Shown: piece by piece, positions 12,476 through 23,925 of the stretch | Position numbering within the stretch: the stretch's first letter is position 1 | How the letters are laid out: each line of letters begins with the position of its first letter | From: Moniliella sp. 'wahieum' | Taxonomy: Eukaryota; Basidiomycota; Moniliellomycetes; Moniliellales; Moniliellaceae | NCBI GenBank assembly: GCA_003971905.1 | Contig: RSEE01000035.1 | Location: 124,001 to 188,000, forward strand | Direction of reading: 5' to 3' | DNA: 64,000 bases | Notes under the pieces: model-generated | Database searches by the model: none | What the model saw: only the letters and a program-made list of their open reading frames with translations | Told to the model about the DNA's origin: nothing | Made by a program: the position numbers and the translations under genes

Positions 12476-14095
12476 GTCAACCAACAACACCTACAGAGGG
12501 ACATCAAGCATCCAGTTGCCACCAGGTGCTGCGGAACAGGGAAAACAGAAGCGACAAAATCCTACTAGTGGGCCTGAGGAGGGAGACTGAGATTAAGAGA
12601 CCTTTTGGCCACACACGACCCATCCGGCGGATCAACGATCAAAACACTGAAGATCTCTCTTCCTATTAACATTTGTGGTGCACGATTTTCTCACACAACT
12701 TCTTACTGATAGTTACTAGCGATACCAAACGAGTGTACAGAACTTACACAACAGCAGCTGCCCTCCCTGTTTTGGAATATGCGCCAATAGCCTGTATACC
12801 CCGTTTTGGAACGGAAGTGGTTGATGTCCCAACAAGAATGGTTTCGGGGTGGTGATTATGGTGCAGGCACACTGCACAGGTATCACGGTTTCTCGCGCAT
12901 CATCATCTCTGTACAACTATCATGGGACTAGCGCAGCTAGAGAGACGCAACGAAGGAGCTTGCCTGCCCTGGAGGAGACACACAGTAGAACTTAAAGAGG
13001 ATGTATGGAAAAGATGGATACTGCAGATGAAGATCGAGACGTGTGCGAGACCGAATCTGCCCTGATTTCAGCTATTGGCGCGGATGGTATGTGTGGTGGT
13101 GTGCACAGAGGCTCTCCATTCCATGTTGCTGTTCGTGGTAGACAAGTAGAGATGAACGATGATCGATGATGTGGGCAAGAAAAGTGCTGACAGCGGCGCA
13201 GAGATGATCGATGAGGGTTTGACGATTGGACCCGCATCACACTTCTGTTTATTAGCACTGAAGTCGTGGTCCGCTGGGGTCGGGATTTGGGGTTACCGGT
13301 TAGGGCGTTGGACGGTGGTTACAGAATCCTAAGCGAAGATCATCGACGATCATGTGCAAAAGAGGGGGGATTGGCCAAACGACTGAGGGGACTGGGCGCG
13401 CAGGAGAGAAGAGGTGCGATGGCGCTCATCGCAATACCATGGCCTCTGATCGGCGCCTTATGGGGTGGGTTTGGCCTGGTGTGTGTGGCTGCGGGAGAAA
13501 ATCCTCTTGTCCGCTAGTCGTACATAGTGGGGGTGGACTGGTGTGGGACGCGGAGCCGACGCCCACCAGTATGCACCAGTGCACCAGAGTACACTAGCAC
13601 CACACCCACCAATATCCAATCCTCTCCTCGTGGCGGCCTGCCACTAGCCACTGGCCTGCCCTGTTGCGGCGGTGGAAAAAAAAAGCAGCCAGCCACGTTG
13701 CCAGCCTGCACACCTGTCTCATTCCGCCCGCGGCCATGCGGGGAACACTGCTGCGCTGCGATCATGCATCATGCGTCACGTGGGCGGGCGGTGGCGGCCA
13801 CAGGCGGGAGGCGCTGGGCTAGCGAAGACCAGCGAGGCTGCTGCCGTGGCCGCTCCGCCAGGGGTGAGTGTCGGGATGTGTCGGGGTCTGTGTCGCAGGC
13901 GGCGGGCGGGTGGCCCAGACGACTTGGGCGTACGCGGGGATGGGTTGGGGGGGGAATAACGCAGTGGCGACTTGATAGGTGCGCCTTGGGGCTTGGGCTT
14001 GGGGCTAGCCAGGTGGGGCGGACACGTGGGGGCACAGGGGCGCTCGAGAGCGGTGGCGCGGGGCGAGCCATGCAGGTGCTGGTCATCGGTCGCAT

Positions 14096-14114
14096 GGCAT
14101 GCATCATGCATGCC
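14096..14114. repeat. Inverted repeat on GGCATGCAT
   Basis: Arms of nine bases (GGCATGCAT and its reverse complement) flank a single central C. It lies about 445 nt upstream of the F-box start. Confidence 0.75.
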
Positions 14115-14383
14115 ACCGAGGAGTACTGACCGGTGACCGGTGAGCATTGCTCAGCGCTCCATCTGATCTGGACGGCAGGCGCCCCAGGGCGCAGCTGCTG
14201 GATCGCTGTTTGTGCGTGGGCTGGCGCAGCACACGCGGGGCAGCACCTGGCAGCGCAGTGGCACGGGAGGGCAGCGCCTGCGTGTGCAGTGGGCGCCCTG
14301 GGAGGCGCATGCTGGGCGCAGAGCAGAGCACTGGCAGAGTCTGGCAGCGCTCACACAGCTCAAAGTGCGCCCTCCCGTCCCTT

Positions 14384-14400
14384 GCATGCATCATGCATGC
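14384..14400. repeat. Second inverted repeat on GCATGCAT
   Basis: Arms of eight bases around a central C, the same core as the element at 14096-14114 and 288 nt from it. It lies about 160 nt upstream of the F-box start. Related words occur near 236, 13765, 29605 and 57806. Confidence 0.75.
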
Positions 14401-14557
14401 GCACTGCGCCTCAGCGCTCGGCTGCCACGCTTTATCTCGGAGCTCTCCGCACCGTCGGGGCCTCTCTCCTCTGCCCCGCGCCAGTCTTGCTCTGCCTGCA
14501 ATAAAAGATCCCCGCACCGCCCGCGGCTCGCCCCCCCCCCCCATCCCCGCCCTTGCC

Positions 14558-16988
14558 ATGGACGTCCTCAGCACCCTCCCCTTCGACGTCGCCTGCGATG
14601 TCCTCGCCTGCGGCGTCCTGTCCCCCGCCGACGTCGCTGCGGCCGCGCGTGTGTCAAGGCCTGGTACGCCATTGCCATGTCCGAGCCCGCCTGGTACCAC
14701 CTCGCCAAGCGCAACCGCCTCCTCCCGCCCCGTCCGCCCCCGCTCAAGGCCCACACGCCTGCATCCACCACCACGGCGAGACGGGTGCCTTTGCCTCGGT
14801 GCATTCCTGGCGCGCCGCTTGTCTCCCTTCGTCATGTACTCGCCCGCCAGTGGGGCACCGGCCTCGCTCGCCACGCCCGAGTCCCTGTCCCCTTGCCCGC
14901 GGTCCGCCATGTCGTCTCGCTCTATGGCCCGCAGTCGACCGAGGCTGCCATCGCAGGCCCATCCGAGGATCTTGTTGCCACCTTCCGCGAGTGCATCGCT
15001 CGCAACCGCCTCCAACGCCACATCATCCCCTTGCCCCGCCACCAGGCCTTGTTGGTGCCCGGGGTTCAAGGCGATGTCTGGGTCGTCGATACCCAATCCA
15101 AGAGCTTCTCTGGGGTGCGCCCCCTCCCTCGCTTCCAGCTCAGGTGGAGGATGACACGTGGGCTGCCGCTGCCGACCCGGCCGCAACCGTCCCCCTGGTC
15201 GCTGCGGTCGACTCGGATGGGGATCAGTTCATTCTCACGGCTCACGTCTGGGGATGGGATACCTGCCAAGTTGATGTTTTCCGTGCTGACCCGTTTCCAG
15301 GTCAACGTGGCAACTTTGTGCACGTGGGGGAACTTCCCATGCCCGAGGGGCTGGAACACAGCTACCGCAACCTGCTCAAAATGCACGCCACCTCGGCTGC
15401 CATCCTGGCGGGGGACGCACCTTTGTCCAAGGGACTTGGAGACGATGGAGTGCACCAATACCATTCTCATTGACGATGCACTCTCTCCAGTCATGGACAC
15501 GCTGTTGCCTCGGTCGTTTGACTATGACGACCAATACATCTACCTTTCTGCTACTCTAATCCCATCCGGCAGGCAAGGCTGGCCGCCTGCCACCTGGGAT
15601 GATCTGTTTGTCTTCCGCCGTCCCCAGAAGCAAGGGGGGGTAGCGACATTGGTTTGGTCGCTGGGGGAGGCCACTGCCTCGGGGTCGCTCCTTGGTACGG
15701 AGCCGACTGTTTGGACGGCTGTTTTCGATGCTTCTGTTCCGGTGGCTTCGTCTCGGGTAGCTCCCGAGGCACGGATTGTCCAAGGTCCCCACGTGGGTCG
15801 CATGACTCCGTTCGGCACTGTCTTTGCTCGCGATCCAACAACGGATGCAATTTTGATCGCGACGGGTCGGGGGATTCTGATTATCCGCGGCTGTTCTACC
15901 GTCTTTAGCCCTCTTAACAAGGGAGAGGAAGAGGAAGAGAAGCATGAAGAGAAAGGAACGGCTTCGTCCGATGCCTCTGTGCCTTCGCAGCCTTTGGTAG
16001 TGATGCTGGACTTTGGCACTGATGACGATTCTGATGGCGTGCCAACGTACTGGCCAGGGACCGGGCACGCCCAGCTGTCCCTGTGCCAAGGTCGCGGGTT
16101 GTAGGTCCCCCACTGGACGGAGTTGGTGGACTATTACACACGCTACCAGTCCCAGCCAAGTTCGTGTTGTGGACTGAGCGCGGCCAAGCGGCCATATGGC
16201 CAAAAGAGCACCAGTGTAATTCCCTTTGCCCCCATTGCCCCAATCTCAGCCTGCCCGCCCCCGTCGGCACCCACACCGCTTCCGCTGGCCCCTGCGCCTT
16301 CGGGACGTACCACTGCCCCCCCCACCCCGGGCGCCGCGGCCACCTCGCTAGCATTGACCATGACGCAGCGTCTTCCCTCGATGCAACCCTTGTCGCGGCG
16401 ACCCTCGTTTGCCTCCATGTCGCGCCGCACGTCCCGTTCCGTCTCTCGCCGCCGTCGGGACTGGCACCAGCCCCGTTGGCTGCGCTTCGAGCGATGGCAG
16501 CCGAGCCAGTGACGGGCGACCTGGCTATGGGGCCCAAAGGCAAAATGCGCAAATTTAGCCTCAACCGGGACGCTCAGGGCCAAGCAGCCGCAACGACCTT
16601 GAGCCTCTCACTGTACCGTGCCGCGCAGGACCAAATGCTGCAACGGCTGTATGGCGTTTTGCCCGGCCGGCCCTGTGCGGCCGTAGCGCTCACTCCCAGT
16701 GCTGCCTACCTGTTCAGCGTGCGGGTCGATGGTCATCCAGCTCGACACGCTATAGTGCAAGTGTGGGACCTAGCTTCGTCCGCCTTGGTGGCCGTCAACC
16801 CCTCGGTTGCCGCTCGGGCCTTGTCGGCGCGCACGGTCCTGTCCCCCATGGACGTGGATACCCATCTCCTCTCCCATCCGTCTCACCAGACTGTTGCGCC
16901 AGCCTCGTCGACTCCCCTTCCTGTTCCTGCCCAAGAGCAGGCAGGTCGGCTTCCAGGTCAGGAAACGCCCATTCTGCTTGGCGCCTGA
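14558..16988 (+). CDS. Large F-box protein, frame-broken
   Basis: The start MDVLSTLPFDVACDVLACG followed by LSPADVAAAARV and (after one frame change near 14655) KAWYAIAMSEPAWYHLAKRN is a typical F-box, the Skp1-binding module of SCF ubiquitin ligases. The remaining 700 or so residues are unfamiliar. Coding stretches include VSLYGPQSTEAAIAGPSEDL, HQALLVPGVQGDVWVVDTQ, VDSDGDQFILTAHVWGWD, ILIDDALSPVMDTLLPRSFD, DDQYIYLSATL, RGILIIRGCSTVFS and a final LFSVRVDGHPARHAIVQVWDL. The short beta-rich segments suggest a propeller-like substrate domain, but no WD or kelch signature repeats clearly. There are about six frame changes. A Pro/Ser/Arg-rich disordered segment lies near 16230-16510. Start chosen at the first Met of the F-box, 16 nt after a poly-C tract. 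Confidence 0.7.
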
Positions 16989-17072
16989 GCCCCTCCCCAC
17001 CCCCACCCTCACCGACTTGTCGTCTTTCACTTTGTACTCCTGTCCCGCCTGTTTATGATACGGGGCTTGCCC

Positions 17073-17100
17073 GTTCGTTCGTTCGTTTGGTTGGTTCGGC
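17073..17100. repeat. GTTC microsatellite
   Basis: Tandem GTTC units followed by GTTTGGTTGGTTC variants, just downstream of the F-box gene. Confidence 0.7.
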
Positions 17101-17158
17101 ATGACAAAGGGTATGGGAATGGCAAAAAGACCACGCGTTTATTTGCGCTCCCCCCTCA

Positions 17159-17198
17159 CTGCTTACCGCTTACCGCTTCCCACTTACCGCTTCTCACT
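17159..17198. repeat. TTACCGCTTCYCAC tandem repeat
   Basis: Three to four imperfect copies of CTTACCGCTTCCCA-like units in tandem within the F-box 3' flank. Confidence 0.6.
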
Positions 17199-17993
17199 CT
17201 CCCTTCTCGGCTTCCCGGTTCGGTTGATACCCTGTTACTATACTTGGGACTTTTGTTGGCGATGAACTGTTTGTGCCTCTTCGCCCTCTTGATATGTTCT
17301 TCCCACCCTTCTCCCCGGTCATCTTGGATTTCATCGCTTGTTTCTTTTGTCGCCCTTACGCACCTGGTTGCCCATCGCTCATCTCACGTCCCGGTCCTTC
17401 TGTCGCATTTGAACCTTTGGTGTCTGGTTATGGATTCTCTGTCGCTCTGGAGGGTGGAGGTGGCTGATGCACTGATGGCTGGTGATATATGATAGGCAGA
17501 TATAGGCGCCGGGTTTTTGATCGCCTCTACAGCATCTGGATCAAGCACATGCTCATGTGCCAAGAGGATCGAAAGGAGAGTAAGCCGGCGCGCAAGGACT
17601 CTCAGTACTTACGGACGCGTGGTGCGACTGCTGCGTTGCGTCAGTCTGATCGCACGTTGGTTGCGTTGCTAGTAGAAATGAGAGAGGTCGAGGGTGGGGT
17701 GGCTACTAAAGCTTAAAGCCCGTACTGTACAAGACCATCTATAAGAATACCACGGTCTATGCAAAACCTCAGTTCCGTTGTGCCAGTTGGGATGCCACAG
17801 TGCCTGCCGCGGTGAGGGTGAAACAAAGGTGGGTTCATTCAGAGCAAAGATGAGATCATGAGCACTGGCATATGGGTGGACACATGGCGAGCAGTTCGAA
17901 GTGCGATAGATACAGGGAGGAAAGGTCGAGAACCCAAGAGTCGAGAGCCCAAGAGTCTCGAGATTGGAGAGAGAGCGAGGGAGCCTTGGTCTC

Positions 17994-19593
17994 TCACTCG
18001 TACTTGGCAATAAAGTCGCGGTGGAATTTACTAAAGCGGTCGACGAACGCGTCGGACTCTTTGGCGAGGAAGGTAGTGCGGAAGAACATGCGTCCTGAGG
18101 TGGTAGGGTCCTTGCCAAATCCCGATCCTGGAATGACACAGATCCCAGTCGCATCCAGCAGGGAGAAGCAATAAAATTCATCAGGCTTGCGACCGGCCTG
18201 CTCGGCGGCCGCAATGGCTTGGCTGGGCAAGTCGACCTCAGGGAAGAGGTACATACTGCCTTGCGCTTCACCACACGCCATGCGCGGCAGAGCATGGAAC
18301 GCACTTTGCATTTTACGCGAGCGCGACCGGAGCGTGTCCATGATGGCCTCGCGTTCCTTGACCCACAGCTCGTACGACGGTTCTCCCTCCTTGGGAGGCT
18401 TGACCATAATGTCTACCCCGATCTGGCCCTGGAGCGGCGGGCAGAGACTGATGGAAGCCATCTTATAAATCTGGGCTTGGACAACCGGATCAAAGTTGGT
18501 CAATTCAAAGTAGCCACCTCGCCGACCGCATTCGCCCGAGAAGCCCTTGGAGATGGAGTGGAACGAAGCCAGTTCCACCTCCTTGGCAATCGCTTGGTCG
18601 GCCGGGTCAGACGACTTGGAAAGGTCCAGGAGGACCTTTTTGAACGAAACAAACGGTCGGTTGGCCGTGTAAATGTTGGGCTGATACACTTCATCAGCAA
18701 AGACGACCAGACGCTTCTTGTGCGCAAGACGGAGAACATCCAAAATGTTGTCGTACGACATGACGATGCCCGTCGGGTTTCCCGGGTTGATCACCACCAC
18801 CGCACGAACATCGATCCCCTCCGCAGCCGCCTTGTCTACCTCCGTCTCGAGAAGGGGCACATCCAACTCCCATTCCTTGTCTGGGTTCAGCTGGTAGCGC
18901 ACCGGATGAGCCGAAAGCACACGCAACGAGGCGCTATAGAGAGGGTATTGAGGGATGGGGATCGCTACCCACCTTGGGGGAAGAAATCAGGACTTGAAGA
19001 ATAAGTTGGATACCGGCAGATGCCCCAGCGGTGAGGAAAATGTGATTGGGCGATGTGACATGTCCGTCGCGCTCTGGAGAGGGGGGATGGGGTTGGGGGA
19101 GGAAGAGTAGTTAGTAGGGTATAATAATCGGAGCCTAACGGATACATGGAGACGTACCCGTGATATACTCGGCCACGTGTTGGCGAATGGTGTTAGCACC
19201 CATGGACTGGGAGTAGGCCCCAACGGAGCCGACATCAGCTAGGATGTCCTTTGCGCGCTGGATGGCGTCCGAGGGGAAAACACCTGCGCTGACCAGGGCG
19301 GGGTTGGTAATCAAATCAGGAAGCTCGGTGAGAGCAGCGACCTGGCGCCAAAAGGTGAGAGGAGGCTGAGCCAAGGCAGGTTGCTGTTGAGGGTTGCCAA
19401 TGTTGCAGTAGACAACCGAGTCAAAAGGGAGACCATCATTGTCCGTCTTGCCTGCGGCATGTGCCTTGGCAAGCCGCTCAGCATACGTTTGCGCACGCAC
19501 AGCCAGCTCACCCCGAACGGCGTACTGGGCCTCGCGCACGGCGGGGTTGATGCTCTGGAGCGTAAGGACGGGCTCGTGCTTGGTAGCAGACAT
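17994..19593 (-). CDS. ALT1: Alanine aminotransferase
   Basis: A PLP enzyme that interconverts alanine plus 2-oxoglutarate with pyruvate plus glutamate. Class I aminotransferase, ALT branch: VLTLQSINPAVREAQYAVRG at the N-terminus, VYCNIGNPQQ, VINPGNPTG, VFADEVYQ, and the PLP-lysine site SFHSISKGFSGECGRRGGYF, whose GECGRRGG follow-on is diagnostic for ALT. Intron 19074-19157 (GTACGT donor) joins EYIT to ERDGHVTSPNHIFLTAGAS. Near 18968 the frame changes by one base between ISSPKVG and IPIPQYPLYSASLRVL. A 50-nt intron is not credible there, because the peptide is continuous in the family. The chosen start at 19593 lacks an obvious mitochondrial targeting sequence. Length about 490 residues, normal for the family. 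Confidence 0.93.
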
Positions 19594-19669
19594 GGGGAAA
19601 ACGTTGGACAGTGACAAGAGGAGACGGGGGTTCGGGATGAGGGGATGTGGCGGTGGGCCAAGAGGTGCC

Positions 19670-19679
19670 TATATATATA
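19670..19679 (-). promoter_or_regulatory. TATA box of the alanine aminotransferase gene
   Basis: TATATATATA lies 77 nt upstream of the ATG at 19593, correctly placed for a fungal core promoter. Confidence 0.5.
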
Positions 19680-19945
19680 ACGCTGGCCAGGGCCGGTGTG
19701 GACACAGGAGGTGGGATACTCAGCGGGTCGGTATAGCCATCTAGCCGTCTAGTCATCAGACCTCTATGAGCGGGGGTAAGGACTTTCGTTGGCTGGTCGG
19801 CACCGCCCACATCGATCAGGGGCACAAGAGAAGAAAGCGCGAGGGCAAGCGGCCATATAATGACGTCGTTGTGGAATGCATCGTATGATCCTGTCCTGAC
19901 ACTTATTTGCGGAGGGATGTGCGGGGAGATGTCTCAAGAGAGCAA

Positions 19946-20016
19946 GAGTGACTAGTGACTATCTGCCTAGTGAACTAGTGAAGCTTCAAGTCACTCGTGA
20001 CTGGCTTGACTAGTGA
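19946..20016. repeat. Second cluster of GTGACTAGTGAC-type words
   Basis: AGTGACTAGTGACT, CTAGTGAACTAGTGAAG, AAGTCACTCGTGACT and TTGACTAGTGACGTC occur within 71 nt, giving both orientations of the same word. Matches the cluster at 9655-9712. Confidence 0.65.
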
Positions 20017-21139
20017 CGTCCTAAGGCACATGATGTGCCGCTGCAACCGCGCGCGCTGCCTGCGCCCCTACATTGGCGTAGCTTTTGGCGTTGCCGTCGC
20101 CAACGCCGCCGCCGCGGACGCAGCGGGGTGTATGTGGTGGGAAGATGGGTGCTGCCGGTGGGAGAGATTTGCTGAGGAGATCAGGACGTATAGTTGTGTT
20201 GATATTTATGTACCCCGGGCCCCACAGAGTCCAGGGTGGTGGCGGTGGTGGGGGTGGCGGGGTGGGGGTTGCGGGGGGTGGACCTGGGCGCAGGGAGGGA
20301 GGACGAGAGCCGAGGGCGCAATGCGTTGTTGCGAAGAGCGACTGGCCGGGACTGGCTCAAAGGCGGCTGCGCCGCTTAATTGCTCTCGCCGCGTGTCTGG
20401 GCCGCCGGGGCGGGGGAGTGAGGCGGTCAGGGGCACAGAAGGTGGCGCCAGGGTCTTTTGCTTCCCATGAGCCAACTAGTCCACACTGGCCTGCAAGTGT
20501 CCTCCCAATCGTTGCAGACCCCGACGCGCTTCTGCGCCCCCTCGCCGGCCCCACCAGCCATGAGGTTCTGAGATGTTGCTGCACTGCGGTCACCGCGGGG
20601 ACCACACACACACAGACACCCAAAGTGCTAATGGCGGGGACGCTGCCGCGACGTTATATCCACCACAGTCCCGTAAGACGCCACACGTGTGCCGCACTTG
20701 CGGCACACAAGCTCCCCCGCCCATCAAGCCAAGAACCTCATCGAGGCAGGCCTGACACGCCTTTTAGGTGACATGTGACAGGGCACTCCTATTGGCCTAC
20801 ACCTTTCCCCAGGAGTAGGCGGTGAGTGGCTAGTGAAGCGCCGTGGGAAATCGCCGCCTTAAGAAAATTCTTCCTCCTCATAAACCTACTCCCCCTGGGA
20901 GAAACTTGCCGGCCTGTACCCTCCTCATATGGGAGCGTCAGATGGAGACACATTCCATCATTCATACGATTCTTGGATCAGGCGTGGGACTGCCACGTCT
21001 ACTAATGCATTGTGCACCCAGGTGCTGATTGTCCTGCTTTTCTCCCTTTGGGTTGCATGCTGACGCGCTGACGCAAGAGAAAGAAGAACAGCAACAAGAT
21101 GAGGTAACATGCCTTAGTCAAAGACTAAGAGATTAATGA

Positions 21140-21668
21140 TTAGCTCCGCTTCGCTTCCACAATCTCCACCCAGTACATGTCCGGGTCGTAGATGAAGGCA
21201 ATGTTGCGCATGCGTCCGTCCTCCGGGCGCTGGGGCAGAGAGGAGCGGTCAGGTTTTCCAGCTCACACAAGGGGCATCGGGGGTGGGGTATAGGATGAGG
21301 AGGAAACGTACCTTCTTAAAGCGTACGCCATGCGCGTCAAAGTGCTTCACAGCCTCCTCGAGCGAGTCAACAGAAATGCAAATGTGGCCAAAGCCCTGCT
21401 TCTCCTGTTCGTTGCCGTTCACGTATACCTGGCCCTCCTCCTTCTCGGTCCCCTTGTTCCAGGTGAGCTCGAGGACAGCCTCACGAGCAAAAACGGAGGC
21501 TTCCTGAGGTCCATGCTTGTACCCCAGGAAGTAGAGGACAAAGGAGCCATTGTCAGACTCGCGCAGCAGGTCCATGCCCAACACGTCCTGGTAAAAGGCG
21601 AGGGACACCTTAGGGTCCTTGACCCGGATCATGGTGTGGTTGAAGCGGAAGGATGTGCGAGGGTCCAT
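21140..21668 (-). CDS. GLO1: Lactoylglutathione lyase (glyoxalase I)
   Basis: Converts the hemithioacetal of methylglyoxal and glutathione into S-lactoylglutathione. One glyoxalase fold: FRFNHTMIRVKDPKVSLAFY, VLGMDLLRE, VLELTWN, GFGHICISVDSLEEAV and, in exon 2, RPEDGRMRNIAFIYDPDMYW then VEIVE. The metal ligands expected in the family are all present (His in FNHTM, Glu in LELT, His in GFGHI, Glu in WVEIV). Exon 1 21668-21312, intron 21230-21311 (GTACGT donor), exon 2 21229-21140, giving 148 residues with no frame break. This is the short single-domain form, unlike the duplicated yeast enzyme. The frame stays open 48 codons upstream, which could be a leader, but MDPRTSFRF is the likelier start. 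A GGTGGTGGTG tract (CACCACCACC on the sense strand) lies about 40 nt upstream of the ATG. Confidence 0.92.
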
Positions 21669-22984
21669 TGTGGGCGAGGGCCGGGTCGGCAGGACTGTTG
21701 CGTGTGGTGGTGGTGTGTGGGTCGCGCCGCTCAAGTCCAACGCTTCCACTTCAGGCTTCGCACTGGGCGCTTCGAGAGCCCGCTGGGGTGGGCATTGGAG
21801 GGCTGTGTGCACGGATGTCGCACGACGCTGGAGGACCGGTCTTACATAACATTACGTCAACGTTGCCGAGCTCCGGACATTGGAGCGCGTAACCTCCGCA
21901 TTTCCCGCTTGCCCTTTTGTTCATTTTGCCTAGGCGGGATTTGTGCGCCGTAGGCCCGGCTCTGCCTGTCCAAGTCGCACTCGTCCTTCTCTATTGGGCT
22001 GGCTGCATCTCTATTCTACGACAACGGGTGCGATCTACTGGGTTATCAGGTTGAGCTGTCTGTGTACTCAGGTGGTCCTCAGTGGCGGGGGCATTCGCGT
22101 AAGGGTTGAACGTACGTTGAACGTTCAGGCGCCAGACTCGGTGTTGGTGCTGGAATGGAAGCGCGCCCGTCCGCCTGCTGCGAAACAATGATGGCTTCGC
22201 GCACCCGTCGAAATGCATTCGCAACCTGCGCATTGCGGTCCTCCGGGACAGGGGCAGCTTCAGCTCGAAAATGGGGGCGGGCCGGTCAACTAGGGCAGCA
22301 AGGGAACATGCCTAGGACCCACAGAGAGAAAGGGCGACTACAATACCTATTGGGGTTGGGTGTGCTGGGAGCAGAGAGAGTGGCCGTGGGAGAGTCGTAG
22401 GTGCACCTGTGTTCGCCAGTAGGGGGGATTATAACGCCACCAGCCTCACATCGCAACCGAAAAGAGCACGGAGCCAACAGTATGACTGAGTTGACCCAGG
22501 CTGCCCCCAGCACTCGTTCAACCTACAGGATCCATGTCACCCCGCCACAGTGCCTTTTTATACACCTCGTGTTTGCGTCCTCTTCTGCCTATCCTTTTTT
22601 CCATGTTGCACATGCTGTCCTGACACTTTTCTTCTTAGCGCATGGCCAAGCCATAGCTGACAGTCCTACGCTATTTCCACGGATAAATGTGGACTGGCCA
22701 TGGGGGGGTTAACGTTTATACATGTCGATCCTGTCACTCACACTGAAAGAGGTGAATAACAATGATGCTTACAGGCCAGTCAGGGCTGTGCGGTATGTCG
22801 CACCAATCTATATCGAGATCAAAGAAGATGGTGGGGGTCGACGACCGTAGAAATGCATATGTAGGCCATAGACAGTCTTGGGCATACAGACCAACTTTTG
22901 GGACGCCCCCTTAACCCATTAACAGCACTGGGGCCAAAGGGCAGGGGGACTGGAGACAGGAGTAGATGAGGGAACGATATGCGT
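21669..22984. other. Spacer between GLO1 and P2
   Basis: No gene seen in 1.3 kb. It contains the GLO1 leader with its CACCACCACC run (21703-21717) and a GTTGAAC pair near 22105-22122. Confidence 0.4.
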
Positions 22985-23383
22985 TTAGTCGAAGAGACCA
23001 AAGCCCATGTCGTCGTCAGACTCCTCCTCCTCCTTCTCCTCCTTCTTCTCCTCAGCGGCGGGGGCGTCACCGGCAGCGGCAGCGCCAGCAGCAGGGGCAG
23101 CCGCGGCGACGGCACCGCCAGCGGGGACCGAGGCGAGCTTCTCAGCGCCCTGGGCAATCAGCTGTGCAGGGGAAAGGTCAGTTTTGTGTTCGTTGGGCGT
23201 CATGTAGGAGGGGAGGGGATAACGTACCTCCGAGACGTCCTTGCCGGAGAGCTCGGCGACGACCTTCTCGAGGCGCTCAGCGTCGGCCTCAATGCCGACG
23301 GTGGCAAGAGCAGTGACGTCCTTGGCCGAGGGGGCGGCGTTGCCACCGGAAACGAGCAGGAGGTAAGCGGCGACGTGCTTCAT
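22985..23383 (-). CDS. RPP2: 60S acidic ribosomal protein P2
   Basis: P2 forms the lateral ribosomal stalk with P1 and P0 and recruits translational GTPases. Sequence begins [20 protein letters not shown], continues [20 protein letters not shown], has an Ala/Gly-rich hinge, and ends in the conserved [12 protein letters not shown]. Exons 23383-23228 and 23161-22985 with a 66-nt intron (GTACGT donor), giving 110 residues. The intron happens to lie in an open frame, but removing it joins KDVSE to LIAQGAEKL as in all P2 proteins. A CGATCGATGATCATCG word lies about 215 nt upstream of the start. Confidence 0.96.
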   Translation of the reverse strand: MKHVAAYLLLVSGGNAAPSAKDVTALATVGIEADAERLEKVVAELSGKDVSEVRYPLPSYMTPNEHKTDLSPAQLIAQGAEKLASVPAGGAVAAAAPAAGAAAAGDAPAAEEKKEEKEEEESDDDMGFGLFD

Positions 23384-23925
23384 CTTGATCAACTGGAGGT
23401 GTTGTTGGTAAGGAGGCTGGTGTGGCATGGCAGGAGATGGAGGTAGACGACGGATCAAGTTAGGGTTGGGGCGCTTCAATTAATTCAAAATATACAGTGG
23501 CCTCGTGCCCGGCGTTGCCGCAGCAAGCTCTGCTGGAGAGCCGGCTGGGGCTGGCACCTGCTGGCGCCGAACATAATAAGGCGTCTTGCCGGTGAGTACG
23601 ATCGATGATCATCGTCTGCCCCCTTGCCTGCAAATATTTCTACCCCACAGTTGTATCGAAGACTTTCCATCCACCTGTGCGTCGTCAGCAGGTCTGCGCC
23701 TGGTGGGAAACTCAGCGCTCGCGCAACGCTGCTCAACAATGCCCAACCTACCGGTTCTCACCTGGCAAATGTCTTCCCGACGCAGTGAACTTGCTCTATG
23801 AGCGCCAACCCATATTCGGCGCATCCCCTCAATAGCTATGTGCCATCTATGGTAGCCTCAACCAACATCGTCAGGCCGACGAGCACTGTTCGATCAGAAG
23901 CACGATTACCAGCACATGACGCTGT
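23384..23925. other. P2 promoter and Pex30-like 3' flank
   Basis: No gene seen. Includes the palindromic CGATCGATGATCATCG at 23599-23614. Confidence 0.4.

Larger units (their letters stand above)
12219..14557. other. Long spacer upstream of the F-box gene
   Basis: More than 2.3 kb without a supported gene. It contains a 9-nt tandem repeat at 12430-12475, several ATCGATGATC-type words (13158-13213, 13335-13350), and two inverted repeats built on GCATGCAT at 14096-14114 and 14384-14400. A poly-C tract at 14530-14542 lies just before the F-box start. AATAAAAG near 14500 is a possible TATA-like element. Confidence 0.4.
16989..17993. other. Spacer between convergent genes
   Basis: The 3' flanks of the F-box gene and the alanine aminotransferase. 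Pyrimidine-rich, with a GTTC microsatellite (17073-17100) and a small tandem repeat (17159-17198). No gene seen. Confidence 0.4.
19594..21139. other. Repeat-bearing spacer
   Basis: About 1.5 kb with no supported gene. Beyond the TATA box it holds the second AGTGACTAGTGAC cluster (19946-20016), a G-rich GGTGGCGGTGGTGG tract near 20230-20280, and a TTAATGATTA word near 21132. Confidence 0.4.
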
